The notes below the pieces were generated by a model. That model did not search any database. It saw only the letters and a list, made by a program, of their open reading frames with translations, and had not been told where the DNA came from. Below are positions 53,953-63,547 of a DNA stretch of 64,000 nucleotides, piece after piece. Made by a program: the position numbers and the translations under genes. The DNA lies in NCBI RefSeq assembly GCF_023343835.1, contig NC_064434.1, positions 9,033,505 to 9,097,504 on the forward strand. Direction: 5' to 3'. Source of the stretch: Lagopus muta (Eukaryota > Chordata > Aves > Galliformes > Phasianidae). Positions within the stretch are counted from its first letter, which is position 1; the number at the start of each line of letters is the position of its first letter.

Positions 53953-54872
53953 CTACCTGCAGCCGCACGTCTCCACCACCATGTCCTCGTACTGTTTGTA
54001 CACCACGTTGTTCCCAGAGTCTATGTAGAGGATGCTGATGGGGCTGAGCTTGGAGGGCACGCAGCAGCTGGGGGGGGTGGATTCCGGATCCATGGAGTTC
54101 ATCAGGGTCTGGATGATGGCGTGGTTGGTGGGCTCCAGGTGGGAGCGCAGGGGGAAGTCGCAGACCCCCTCGCAGTGATACGCCTCGTAATCCAACGGGG
54201 CGATGATCCAGTCGTCCCAGCCCAGCTCCTTGAAGTTGACGTGTAGGGGCTTCCTGCTGCAGCGCGTCTTCGCCTTCTTCCCATGGCCTTTGCCCCCAGA
54301 GCGGGCAGCGATGGTGGTCCTCCTCTTCCTCCGCTTGGGGTACTCCTCCCGGCCGGGATCAGGAGGCTCCAGCAAGGGAGGGCTGCCCAGCACCTTCATC
54401 CTCTCCCGGATCTCCTTGAAGAGGTTCTCCTTCCTCTGGGTGCGGGAGAAAGCCACGAGCAGCGCTCGCTCGAGGGGCTGCGGATGGGGTTTGCCGAATC
54501 CCAGCTGCCGAGGGGGCAGGAGGCGGCCCGAGCGATCCGACACCACCCTCAGCACGAAGCACAGCAGTTTGCCCTTTGGGGGCCTCTCCCTGCGGTCTCG
54601 AAGCGCTTCCCAGACGTCAAACACCTCCCATCTGGAGCCTGCATCCAGAACATCGGCTGCTCTGGAGTCCAGCAGCCTGGGCTCTTCGCCGGCCCGACCG
54701 GAGCAGGTGGAGAGGAGCAGGTGGTGGAAGGTGCCTTCGGGGGACAGGGCCAGGCTGCGGTTTGCAGGGAGGGAGCGTAGGACCCGCAGCTCTGCGCCCG
54801 TCACCTCCTCTGCCTCGGGCAGGCTGGAGATGTCAAAGAGGTAGTGCTGCTCGGGGGCGGACGGGGAGGCAT
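53953..54872 (-). CDS. GDF7: GDF7 exon 2: most of prodomain and the whole mature BMP-type ligand
   Basis: This exon encodes residues 110 (shared) to 415 and the TAG stop at 53955-53953. The acceptor AG is at 54874-54873, and the joined junction codon GAT gives aspartate. The prodomain segment has [15 protein letters not shown] and a later [15 protein letters not shown] block typical of GDF5/6/7. A basic KRRKRR run ends at residue 294 and is the expected proprotein convertase site. The mature domain (residues 295-415, 121 aa) has all seven cystine-knot cysteines (314, 343, 347, 379, 380, 412, 414) and the family block [21 protein letters not shown]7 is a secreted disulfide-linked dimer that signals through BMP type I/II receptors to SMAD1/5/8; in vertebrates it is known from the roof plate, dorsal interneuron specification and tendon. 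GDF7 is preferred over GDF5 and GDF6 because of the [15 protein letters not shown] start of the knot (here [11 protein letters not shown]), [10 protein letters not shown], the exon 1 sequence and the LDAH neighbour. N147 (NRS) is a possible N-glycan site. Confidence 0.95.
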
Positions 54873-54875
54873 CTG

Positions 54876-55043
54876 GGAGGGAGAAAAGAAAAGAAATGCA
54901 AAAAGAACAAGAAAAAAAAATACAAGAAGAACACAGGAAAAAAAAAAAAAGAAAAAAGGAGGAGGAAAAAGGAGGGAAAAAGAGGAAAAAAGAAGAAGAA
55001 GAAAAAAAATTAGAAGAAATAGAAAAAAGGAGAAAAAAAAAAC
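54876..55043 (-). repeat. long polypyrimidine (minus) / polypurine (plus) tract at GDF7 splice acceptor
   Basis: For about 165 bases the + strand is almost only A and G, with long A runs broken by GA, GGA and GAA units. On the GDF7 sense strand this is an unusually long polypyrimidine tract ending at the exon 2 acceptor. Only a few pyrimidines interrupt it on +. This is low-complexity sequence and its length may be polymorphic or mis-assembled. Confidence 0.85.
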
Positions 55044-55377
55044 GGCACAATATCAAACCCAGCCAGAATAAGCCGAGCGCTCGTAACGGAGGTGCGCGGG
55101 ACAAGCAGTGAATGGTAGCAATGGGAGAAGGGCTGAGCAGCCCGGCGGGAGGGAAACAGCCCTCTGTCCCGGCGGTGTCACCGCGTTCAGGGGTGGAAAA
55201 AGAACGGGGAGGAAGGAGGGGTCGGAGGGATGGCTCCGAGCGAGTGCCCTCCCGCTCCCGCGTCCCCCCAGCAAAGAACAGGGGAAATCCCATTGTCCCC
55301 TGCAGGCACTGGGTGCTGCCTCGGGGTGTCTGACACGGGCGCATTCCAGAAGCTGAATTTGTCCCTGTTTTTTTTTT

Positions 55378-55445
55378 CATAGAAACAGCAAATACCCGGA
55401 GTTGGAAGGGACTCATAAAGATCATTGAGTCCAACGGCGTGCACG
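55378..55445 (-). mobile_element. short CR1 3'-end fragment inside the GDF7 intron
   Basis: It reads CATAGAAACAGC then GGAGTTGGAAGGGACTCATAAAGATCATTGAGTCCAAC, the complement of the terminal CR1 consensus. Only about 70 bases remain, in the same orientation as GDF7. Confidence 0.7.
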
Positions 55446-55699
55446 CACAGCCCAAATGCAGACTTGTGCCGTTTCTGGCACCGTTGATATACCAGATGTT
55501 AATTTAAAAAGAAATAGATAAATAAAAAGAAGAGCTGGAGGGGGTGAGAGAAGGGGAGATGAATGAGGTCTGAGGTTTCTTCTTTTCTCCTCTCTAATAA
55601 GAAACCGGACCGCTGCACACTGCCATGCCTGAGCCCCGCACTCTCCCCGACTCGCAGCTGCGCTGCGGCTGGGAAACAGCTTTCTCCCCGTCCTTTCTT

Positions 55700-55722
55700 A
55701 TAATTATTATTATTATTATTTT
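55700..55722. repeat. (TTA)n short microsatellite in GDF7 intron
   Basis: A run of ATT/TTA triplets (about six units) occurs in otherwise GC-rich intron sequence. Confidence 0.8.
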
Positions 55723-56372
55723 CTTTTAAAGCAAATCTTCAGTTCCAGAGGGGCCGGATAACGGGATCCCTTCGCAGAGCTCACCCCGCAGCATCTCCCC
55801 CCGCCCCGTCCCGGCTGCTCCCCCGCTGAACCTCAGTGCCGCTGCCGGGCAGAGTACAGAGGCTGCGGGAATCCGGGCACAGAGGGAGCCGGGAGCTGCC
55901 GTTCCCTTCGGCTTCCCATTGTATTCCATCTGGGGAGGGCAAGAGGGTCTGATTTAATTATTTTTTTCACCCCGCGAAAACTTTTGTCGGGACGACACAG
56001 TGCGTGTAAGCGCACATGGGAGAAAAAAAAAAAAAAAAAGATCGATGTGTGTCCGCTCAACTCAAAATCATCGGATCCGCGGGTATGAATGGGGCAAAGA
56101 AACACAGACCCAACGCGGGCCACCGCAGCCGCAGTGCCGTCCCCGATCCCGGCGGTGGGCGCATCCCTATGGGCAACGCCACGGGTGGGAGAGGATCGGA
56201 GCTCTGCCTCGCGCTTGCTTCCACCCAGCCCTTCTCATACCCGCACCCTACAGCCACGCACTGCCCCGCGGGGCTCACGCGTAGCCCCATCCCCACGCAG
56301 CTCCATCCCCACGCACTGTCCCGTCCCGCTCACGGCTCCATTCAAGCGCGCCGCCCCGTCCCAACCGACGCT

Positions 56373-56428
56373 CATCTCCATCATCTCCATCTCCATCTCC
56401 ATCTCCATCTCCATCTCCATCTCCATCC
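56373..56428. repeat. (CATCTC)n hexamer microsatellite near GDF7 splice donor
   Basis: Seven exact CATCTC units run from 56382 to 56423, with partial units on both sides. On the GDF7 sense strand they read GAGATG. The array begins about 55 bases into the intron. Translated frames across it (alternating Met-Glu or Trp-Arg) are shadows of the repeat. Confidence 0.95.
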
Positions 56429-56487
56429 CCGTCCCGCGCACATCCCCGACGTGCGCTCCCCCTCTCGCCGCCCGGCCCCGCACTCAC

Positions 56488-56815
56488 CGCCCCGCAGCCG
56501 CTCCACGAAGCCGGTGACGGTGCCGACGGGGCGGGCGGCAGCGCCTCGTCGGGCGGCCAGGCGCTGGTAGAGGGTCACCATGTAGCGGTGCGGCACCACC
56601 GTGCCGTTGCGGAGCGCCCCGTCCCTCCGCGGCGGGGAGGAGAAGGGGGAGGCGGCGGCGGCGGCGGAGGAGGAGGAGGAGGAGGAGGCGGAGGAGGAGG
56701 AAGGCGCGGCTGCCGGGGGTCGCTGGGGAGCGGCGGCGGCCTGCGGCCCGCGGCGGAGGCGGCAGGCGCCCAGCAGGCAGAGGCAGAGGGCGGCGGCGGC
56801 GGCGCGGAGGCGCAT
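56488..56815 (-). CDS. GDF7: GDF7 exon 1: signal peptide and start of prodomain
   Basis: This exon encodes 109 codons plus one base. The start ATG at 56815-56813 follows GCCGCC (G at -3) and opens MRLRAAAAALCLCLLGAC, a basic-then-hydrophobic secretion signal, similar to the human GDF7 N-terminus in length and pattern. Residues about 38-55 are Ser and Ala runs. Then come LRNGTVVPHRYMVTLYQRLA and TVTGFVERLRG, matching the human RNG-x-VVPH and ITGF blocks. N70 in NGT is a possible N-glycan site. The same frame is open upstream to an ATG at 57244, but that extension would be Arg/Gly-rich and would bury the signal peptide, so I chose 56815. The donor is CGGGGCG/GTGAGT. The homopolymeric Ala/Ser section differs from the Gly/Ala-rich segment of mammals, a low-complexity region that varies between species. 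Confidence 0.93.
56640..56705. repeat. GGC/GGA triplet-rich segment coding Ala and Ser runs in GDF7
   Basis: On + this is runs of GGC then GGA. On the sense strand it is GCC and TCC codons, giving polyalanine and polyserine in the prodomain. It is a likely site of length variation. Confidence 0.8.
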
Positions 56816-56879
56816 GGCGGCGGCGCGGCGCTCGACGCTGTGCTGCTGCCGCCGCCGCTCCCCGCCCGCTTTTGAACAT
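56736..56879 (-). promoter_or_regulatory. upstream ORF start overlapping the GDF7 start codon
   Basis: An ATG at 56879-56877 (A at -3, T at +4), 64 bases before the GDF7 ATG, opens a frame that is +1 relative to GDF7 and runs through exon 1. Its genomic stop is inside the intron, formed with donor bases. In the spliced message it continues into exon 2 and stops at TGA 54835-54833, giving about 143 codons. It would only matter if transcription starts upstream of 56879. The peptide is Arg/Pro/Ala-rich and is not claimed to be functional. The interval listed is the beginning of this frame around the true start. Confidence 0.45.
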
Positions 56880-56886
56880 CGTCTTC

Positions 56887-56928
56887 GCCCGCCGCCGCCG
56901 CCGCCGCCGTCGTCGCCGCCGCCGCCGG
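56887..56928. repeat. GCC (CGG on sense strand) triplet run in presumed GDF7 5' UTR
   Basis: GCC triplets on +, interrupted by GTC units, lie just over 70 bases upstream of the GDF7 start codon. On the sense strand they read CGG/GGC with GAC interruptions, a composition able to fold into stable RNA structure. Confidence 0.85.
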
Positions 56929-57603
56929 CCGCCTCCCGCCGCCGCCCGCGGCGCCCCCTGCCGGCCGCCCGCCCCCCGCCCCGCCCTCGGCCGCAGGTGA
57001 GAGCCGGGGGGGCCCCCGCGCCCCGGTCCGCCCCCCGCGCGCGTCCCGTGGCCGCGCTCAGTGCTCCCGACGCGGCGTCCCGCGGGTCGGAGCGCGGCCC
57101 TCCGACGGCTCCCCGAGCTGCGGGGTCGCTCTCGTCGGGCCTTATTTTGGGCGGGGAGCGCCTCCGGCCTTTGCTTATTTCCTTTGGAGCGCTGCCCTCG
57201 CTCCCCGGCTCTGTTTCACGCCCCGCACCTCTGTCTCGCGGCACACGTTCCGGGTAGGGATCCCCGGCCCGCGGTACGCAAGGTGCCCCCCCCCCCTCCG
57301 TTTGGGGCGATGGGGCGGCCCCGAGGAGCGGACTCCGAGCGGTAATTCCGCCCCGCGGTGGAACAAAGCCCCGGGCGGGCGCGGGGTGATGTTTCCCCCC
57401 CGCACCAAGGAGGGTTTCCTTGGTAAAATTCAGATGTTTCCTCGGGCCTCGATTAAAATAACAACTTGGGTATTTACCGGGATGTTATTTCAAGTCTCTT
57501 AAGTCCCTGCTTATGTCTGTTGCGATTTCTCCACAAATACAAAAACAAGTGCCGCGATGATTTATTGGAAGGAATGTAAACGTTTGGCCAAAACAAACAC
57601 GGC

Positions 57604-57658
57604 TTTTTTTTTTTTTTTTTTTTTTCCTCTTCCCTTCCTCCCCCCCCCCCAAAAAAAA
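57604..57658. repeat. T22 / pyrimidine / C11 / A8 homopolymer cluster
   Basis: Twenty-two T, a CT-rich link, eleven C and eight A occur in a row, just outside the CpG island. Such runs are error-prone in sequencing, so the lengths are doubtful. Confidence 0.9.
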
Positions 57659-57865
57659 GCCGAACTCTTCTCACAAGCATTTATCACTGCAGCCTCTCGC
57701 GTTTCTTCCTGCTGTCATCCTACAGGTGCTCTGTCAGCCCGTCAGTTCCTAATGCCAACCAACATCACCATCCCACAGAGGCTGAACGCTCAGAGCAGCC
57801 ATTCCCCAACAGGGAAAGGCAGAAGAGACCCATGCTGTCCCAGTCCCACCTCCACCAGTGGCACC

Positions 57866-58061
57866 ATAGAATCACAGAGTAGCTTGGGTTGGAAGGGAAC
57901 TTAAAGATCACCCAGCCCTCTGCTGTGGGCTGATAGCCCCCCTCCAGACTGGGCTGCCCAGAGCCCCATCCCACCCAGCACTGAATGCCATCAGGGATGG
58001 GGCACCCACAGCCACTGTGGGCAGCTGTGTCAGTGCCTCCCCTCTCTTTGAGTAAAGAATT
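57866..58061 (-). mobile_element. CR1 LINE 3' fragment
   Basis: It starts ATAGAATCACAGAGTAGC and contains GGTTGGAAGGGAACTTAAAG and GGGATGGGGCACCCACAG. Minus orientation. Confidence 0.9.
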
Positions 58062-58294
58062 GCCCGATGGGCTGTGCCACACGTGGAGCTCCCAGCTTCT
58101 CATGCGCTCTCTTCCCAATAGGAAAGGAATGAAAGGGCCAGGGGAAGGATGTAATGAGCTTCAGAAGTCCATCTTTGAACTTTTGGGCTCAGTGCAATGG
58201 TGTTGGAGCCTCCTTCCTGGATTCCTCCAGAGCAGACAATTTCACAGAGAATGGTGAAAGGTGAAAAATGGTGTCAATGGAGGCACACATTCAT

Positions 58295-58421
58295 TCAAGG
58301 TCAGGCTGGATGGGGCTCTGAGCAACCTGATGGAGCAGGTGTCCCTGTCCACCGCAGGAGTTGGACTACATGGCCTTTAGAGGTCCCTTCCCACTCTAAG
58401 AGGTCCCTTCCAATGATTCCA
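58295..58421 (+). mobile_element. CR1 LINE 3' fragment with local tail duplication
   Basis: AGGTCAGGCTGGATGGGGCTCTGAGC is followed by GGTGTCCCTGTCCACCGCAGG. AGAGGTCCCTTCC appears twice in tandem before AATGATTCC. Confidence 0.88.
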
Positions 58422-59217
58422 CACACAAGGAACTCCAGGCTGCTCCAAATTCAGGGCGCTCAGATCTGCCATCGCATTTTTTCAGTCTATCTGCTAAAAA
58501 TTAAAACAATACGGACACAACAGAGCACCCGAGTTTTCTTTTTCTCCAGTTTTCCAGCCCCAGAGCAGCACCACACAGTGCCACATTCACTGGGGCACAC
58601 ATTCACACAACAGGCACACATACCCACATCAGCACATGGCCCCACGGGCACGTGTGCACACAGCAAATCCTGCCTGGCTGTGCAATCCCACAGCCCACCC
58701 CTCTCCACTGCCCAGCATCCATGGAGGTGCCGGAGTTTCCCATCTGTTCTCCATTGCAGCTTTATCCAAACCCTTTTGGGTTTTCTTCAATTTCCATCGG
58801 CCCAGCCCAGCTGCAGAAGCTGCCTGAACCACCCCAACTCCTGCCCTGCTCAGAGCACACACTCCCAGCTCTCCCAGTGCAAACCCTTCTGTGCATAACT
58901 TCACTCTGGCAAAGGGCCACCTTCTACCAGCCCCCTTCCAAAACCAAATTAGCACGCGGCTGCAGCAGCAGAAATTGGAGAGGAAAGGCTGTAGTTTTAT
59001 TTTACAACTCAATTAGCAAGTTTATACAGAAAAAACACCCATATAACCACGGGAGATTTTATGTCCATTTGACTTCACCAGCGAAGAGGCTTGTTCCTCT
59101 CAAGGGCACTCCCCATTGCCCACGGTGGCCCACCACCAGCATGGTGAGACCCATTCCCTGCTCTCTCTCTTCCTGCTCCTACAAATCCTCCTGGTAACTC
59201 CAGCATGAACTGACAAA

Positions 59218-59373
59218 CTGTCCAGGGGGGTGGTGGAGGCATTGTCTCTGCAGGTGGAGATGTGGAGATGTGGCACTGAGGGACATGATCACTGGCTATA
59301 GTGGGGATGGGTGGATAGTTGGACTCCATGATCTTAGTGGTGTTTTCCAACCTTAAGGATTCTATGATTCTAT
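59218..59373 (+). mobile_element. CR1 LINE 3' fragment
   Basis: It contains GAGGGACATGATCACTGG and CATGATCTTAGTGGTGTTTTCC, and ends GGATTCTATGATTCTATA. Confidence 0.88.
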
Positions 59374-59447
59374 ACTGAATGAACCAGAAGTCTAGAACCT
59401 AAGGTGAAGCTAAAGGGCCACATCTGTTTCTATGTTTCCCCAAGAAC

Positions 59448-59500
59448 CTGTCTCTAGTACAAGAGAGAACCTAAAGAACCTGTCTCCAGTAAGGCATAGC
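59448..59500. repeat. two-copy imperfect tandem repeat
   Basis: AAGAACCTGTCTCTAGTACA and AAGAACCTGTCTCCAGTAAG occur 31 bases apart. Confidence 0.7.
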
Positions 59501-60210
59501 TAATGCTTGTGTACCAGGGATCATCACAGCCTCTCCACAGCACAGTTCTAGATGGGTTTTTGGAAGGAAGGGTACCTTTACATGTGGAGCAAAACCCCAG
59601 ATGTTTCTATGGAGGGCTGAGTCCCAGGTAGGGTGGGCTCTCCCCTGCCATCCTCTTTTTCACCTGTGGGCAAGGTGCCAGCCTGGGACTCATCCAGCAC
59701 AAAGGGCCCCCCTAGAGGTGCTCCTGACCACAGGGAAGAAGGAGTTATGTGACATAATCAGAACAGAGCACCCCACCAGGTCCCAAAGGAGGAAAATGAG
59801 GCAGAAAAGAGATCCTCAAAGAATGACCATGAACCCAGTGCCATAGCCATGTTCCCTGAGTCCTCTGTCTCCATAGCTGTTCACCTTCCCCTTCATCAGC
59901 ACTGCTTGATGGAACAAAATTGAACTGTAGTGACAACTTCCCCCAGGCCTCAAAGCTGGGGTGTTTGTGGCTGTTTCCATCAGCCAACTCAGCGGGGCTC
60001 CACCAAATTTTCAAGTCTTGAGCAAGTTTGCAGTGGTCACGATGTGTAATGCTTGTGGTTATTTGGAAGAATATGTTCTCATGTGGTGACCACACAAGAA
60101 GTCTCTTGGGGCTTCACTTAGCAAACTTCTTCTATTGAGATGGCTACAAGTGACAGCAGGGCCAGCTCAGCAAGTAACCAAGAACAGCATCATTTTCTTT
60201 CCAAATCTTA

Positions 60211-60302
60211 TCATAGAATCACTCAGGTTGGAAGAGATGTCTAGGATCATCTTGTCCAACCATCAACCCATCACCACCATGCCCACTAACCATGTTCCCA
60301 GC
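60211..60302 (-). mobile_element. CR1 terminal fragment
   Basis: TCATAGAATCACTCAGGTTGG then CAACCATCAACCCATCACC and a CACTAACCATGTTCCC end. About 90 bases in minus orientation. Confidence 0.85.
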
Positions 60303-60595
60303 AAGTCTTTCCAAAAGTTACTAAAACTGAAGCCACGCTGATTTTTTTCTGATTGTCTGTACAGGGATAGCCAGGGAAGGTAAGACAAATTAAGGTACAA
60401 AGTCAATGCATGCAACATCAAATGGATCCAAAGTCCTGTAGGATGTTTTGCTTCAGGCCCAGAGAGCACACACTGCTCTGAGTTGAATGTCCACCACTTT
60501 TTATTTGACCACTATGCTCTAGCTAAGGGCCAGGAGATTTAGAGAAATACTTTGCCAAGAGTTCAGCCATCTCTGGAAAAATAAAGCCCTTTGGA

Positions 60596-60758
60596 AGGGT
60601 TGCCCAAGGATGTTGTGGATGCCCCATCCCTGGAGGTGTTCAAGGCCAGGCTGGATGTGGCTCTGGGCAGTGGTTGGTGATTCTGCACATAGCGGGGGGG
60701 GTTCAAACTAGATGATCAATGTGGTCCTTTTCAACCCAGGCCATTCTATGATTCTTAT
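60596..60758 (+). mobile_element. CR1 LINE 3' fragment
   Basis: It contains GATGCCCCATCCCTGGAGG and CAAGGCCAGGCTGGATGTGG, and ends CCATTCTATGATTCTTA. It is the same subfamily as the copy at 47460. Confidence 0.9.
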
Positions 60759-62670
60759 CTTTTGGAAGGGGAGCGAGACCTCCAAAGGTGGTTCCTACAG
60801 CACTAACCAAGGAATCCAGCTGAGAGATATTTTCCCTTTCGGTTACCTTCCCATACCTTGGTATTGTTTATTCCTTGTCAAACATGGGTTTTGCTCTCAT
60901 ATTCAATTCAACGCTCCTATTTTCAGCTATAGATCAGCCCAGTGGAGCTACATCAGCTGAAGTCCATAAGGTCAAACCAATAATTCTCTATATGACAGGG
61001 ATCTGGCAAAGCAAGTCTGTCCCCTGTAAGTAGGGCATATTCTCTCCTTGTTGGGAATATCCCTTCGGGCAGGAATCAACAGGTGGATCCATCCCTTCTA
61101 AGCACAGCTAACAGCATGAGGTGTGAGGTATGAACAGGTGGGAGCTCTGGTCCCATACCAGTCATGCTGGGGACACTGATGAGATGTGGGGGCAGCGGGG
61201 GCAAACAGGGGGCATACATACATGCCATCCCCTGCTTCATCTGCTACAGGGTTGCTGCAAGGGACCGAGCACCATCACCAAGCCGGGAGCAGAGGGAATG
61301 GTCCGGCTTGCAGCAGAGCTGACTGCCGGGACAGGAGCACCATCTCCTGGTGAAGGGATTCATAACAGAAAACCTCTGTGTTGGGTGGTTTGTGGGGCGC
61401 AGGTGGAGCGTGGAAGGCAGCAGCAGGTTGCAGCTGTACCAGGTGAAGCTCCATCTTGTTTTGCGTTGCCTCAACTCTGTCTCAAAAAGCCCTCAAGTTA
61501 ACAAATACACGACAATAATTATAATATCACATCTCTCTCAAGGCTCTGAAGGTAACTTGACACAGTTTTACCAAATCTAAATCAGAACAAGATTTTGCCT
61601 GAGAGTCTCTGTCCGGGTAAATGTGCAGTCCCTGCCCATGTGGTGCTCCCACTAAAGCAGAAGGCAGACCCCTGAGCAGGGACAGCTGTGTGTGCAAAGC
61701 CAAAGATGCACATTGCAGGGTGGGATGTAAAATGCCCTGTTAGCAAAGACCTCTCTCTCCTAATACAGTACAGTGGCACATGGTCATGTGTACATATCTA
61801 CAGCTTGCAGCCTGCAGAATGATCCTAGCTGCCTATTTAAGCACCTGAACAGAACACGTTCCCATAGAAGACAACCATCAGAATAAAATACACAAGATGC
61901 GTATTCCTGATATAGCCAGAAGAAATCCTTGAGCACCACACCACTGCTATGAGTCACATCAGCAATGTATTGGGAGTTCTGTCATTCTTGCATTAATCCC
62001 ATACATTAATCAGTAAATGAAAAATATGGCATTTGTGGCTCCCTGCGCTGCAACCAGAGTGGAAGTACAGCAGGAAATGATTTGATGTGACTGTATGAGA
62101 TGAAATGATGGCCTGGAAGGCAGATAGCAGATTACTAACCAGCACTTTGCTTTTGAGATAAGGAGGTGATAAATTCTGCCTATGTCCATTCTGTGGTGCC
62201 TCACCCTATGGCACAAACTAAGCCTGGGCTGGCAGTTTTAATGAGAGCCAAAGGCACAAAGAGACTTAAGGGTCTTCCTGGGCTTTGAAGATTTAGTGAT
62301 GTGGAAATTGCAAGTGAATCATACTCTACATCTTCTCAACAGTTCATCTCCTGTACAGTGAACTGTAATGTTTGCATAAGACAGGCTGTAAATGTAAAGG
62401 CTGTTAAACCATCCAGTGAGCTCTCCAGGTGGACATGATTGTGGAAGCAGAACGAGCCATCTGGGCTACATCTATACAAGCAAATTAAATGTAGGACCAT
62501 TCTTTGGTAGCAAGGTGGTTGATATGGACAAGCCTATGTGCAGATGCCTGAGCTCCCTTAGCCTCCAGAGCTGCTGACCAGAGTGCTGGATAGGAACGGT
62601 CCCTGGCTTGTCTTAAAAACTGAATTGTCCAGGAACTGCTCAGCACAGTTCTAGGCTGAAAATCACATAA

Positions 62671-62915
62671 CCATAGAATCACCAAAGTTGGAAAAGACCT
62701 CCAAGATCATTCAGTCCAACCATCCACATATCATCAGTATTTCCCACTAAACCATGTCCCTTAGTACAACATCTAAATGTTCCTTGAACGCCTCCAGGGA
62801 CGGTGACTCCACCACCTCCCTGGGCAGCCTGTGCCAGCTCCTGACCATCCTCACAGGGAAGTATTTCCTAATGTTCAACCTGAATCTCCACTGGCACAAC
62901 TTGAGGCCATGAAAA
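62671..62915 (-). mobile_element. CR1 LINE 3' fragment
   Basis: It starts CCATAGAATCACCAAAGTTGG. On - it reads a partly open ORF2 tail with [20 protein letters not shown], then degenerates upstream. Confidence 0.92.
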
Positions 62916-63305
62916 CACATCAGGAATCCTTTTAATAAAGTCACAGCACTGACAGAGTGCCAGTCCTTGCTCCCAGGCATTGTTTGATTTACTAATGCTA
63001 ATGGTGCTCTGGAGATGCTAGAGACCAAGGCAGGTTAGCTGATGGGTTTCTGTGTTGAAAACCTAGATCATTCCTGCCTGTGCAGTCTTGCAGTCATTCT
63101 TTCAAAGCCTTATTCTAGCAAGGCTGGTGTGATTTTTAGGTATCTGATCACTAAAGGTATTTCTTTTGATGAAAGAGGTCCAGACAGGGTCTTCGTAAAG
63201 GGAATCGTTTCCACACAGGTGCTGAACAACAAGAGTAAGCACCAAAACCAAGCAGACCTTGGGCTCCTGTTTATATCCAATCAAATAAATGAACATGGAC
63301 TTATG

Positions 63306-63364
63306 TCCATGATATATGATTATTGTCCATGATATATGATATATGATTCTGTGATTCTATGATA
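63306..63364. repeat. duplicated CCATGATATATGAT unit ending in CR1-like octamers
   Basis: GTCCATGATATATGATT appears twice, 22 bases apart, followed by GATTCTGTGATTCTATGAT. The end resembles a CR1 tail but no CR1 body precedes it. Confidence 0.6.
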
Positions 63365-63547
63365 AATACCTCCAGAGCTTACCTGGTGGGAGTGATGAAA
63401 ACCAAGGTAAACAACAGCTTAGGTTAAGCATGGTGAAGAAGTACATGAAAAAAATGGCAAGATATTTGGGAGTCTAGCTGTAAATGTGCTGTTGCTGACT
63501 GATCTTCACCTTCACCTTTGGGGAAATACTCTTTTCATTGCACATTG

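Larger units (their letters stand above)
54873..56487 (-). other. GDF7: GDF7 intron, 1.6 kb
   Basis: On the - strand the intron begins GTGAGT (56487-56482) and ends CCCTCCCAG (to 54873). It splits a codon in phase 1. It contains a (GAGATG)n microsatellite near the donor, a TTA triplet run near 55704-55720, a short CR1 tail at 55378-55445, and a very long pyrimidine-rich tract just before the acceptor. The donor half is CpG-rich and continuous with the island over exon 1. Confidence 0.9.
56460..57410 (-). promoter_or_regulatory. CpG island over GDF7 exon 1 and presumed promoter
   Basis: The stretch is very GC-rich and dense in CpG, unlike the AT-rich DNA on both sides, and covers GDF7 exon 1, its 5' UTR and upstream sequence. 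GC-box-like GGGCGGGG occurs at 57149-57156. No convincing TATA box was seen on the - strand upstream of the start codon, fitting a CpG-island promoter. The exact transcription start is not visible. By known human gene order the next gene on this side would be HS1BP3, but no exon of it was recognised. Confidence 0.75.

Noticed and set aside
54844..55111. Lys/Glu-rich + strand frames
   Set aside because: They translate the purine-rich complement of the GDF7 acceptor tract.
56235..56487. Met-Glu, Asp-Gly or Trp-Arg repeat proteins on -
   Set aside because: They are translations of the hexamer microsatellite in the GDF7 intron.
53953..56815. Calling the ligand GDF5 or GDF6
   Set aside because: The mature domain is close to both, but exon 1 matches GDF7 blocks, the start of the knot reads [11 protein letters not shown] with [10 protein letters not shown], and LDAH is the neighbour as in human.
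56816..57244. N-terminal extension of GDF7 from the upstream in-frame ATG at 57244
   Set aside because: It would add 143 Arg/Gly/Ala-rich residues ahead of a clear signal peptide and is best explained by CpG-rich DNA lacking stops.
58197..58898. 233-residue + strand frame
   Set aside because: It crosses a CR1 tail and C-rich sequence, has no domain, and shows Pro/Ser/His bias typical of chance frames.
61130..61501. 123-residue + strand frame, considered as an HS1BP3 exon
   Set aside because: No PX-domain-like sequence or convincing splice sites.
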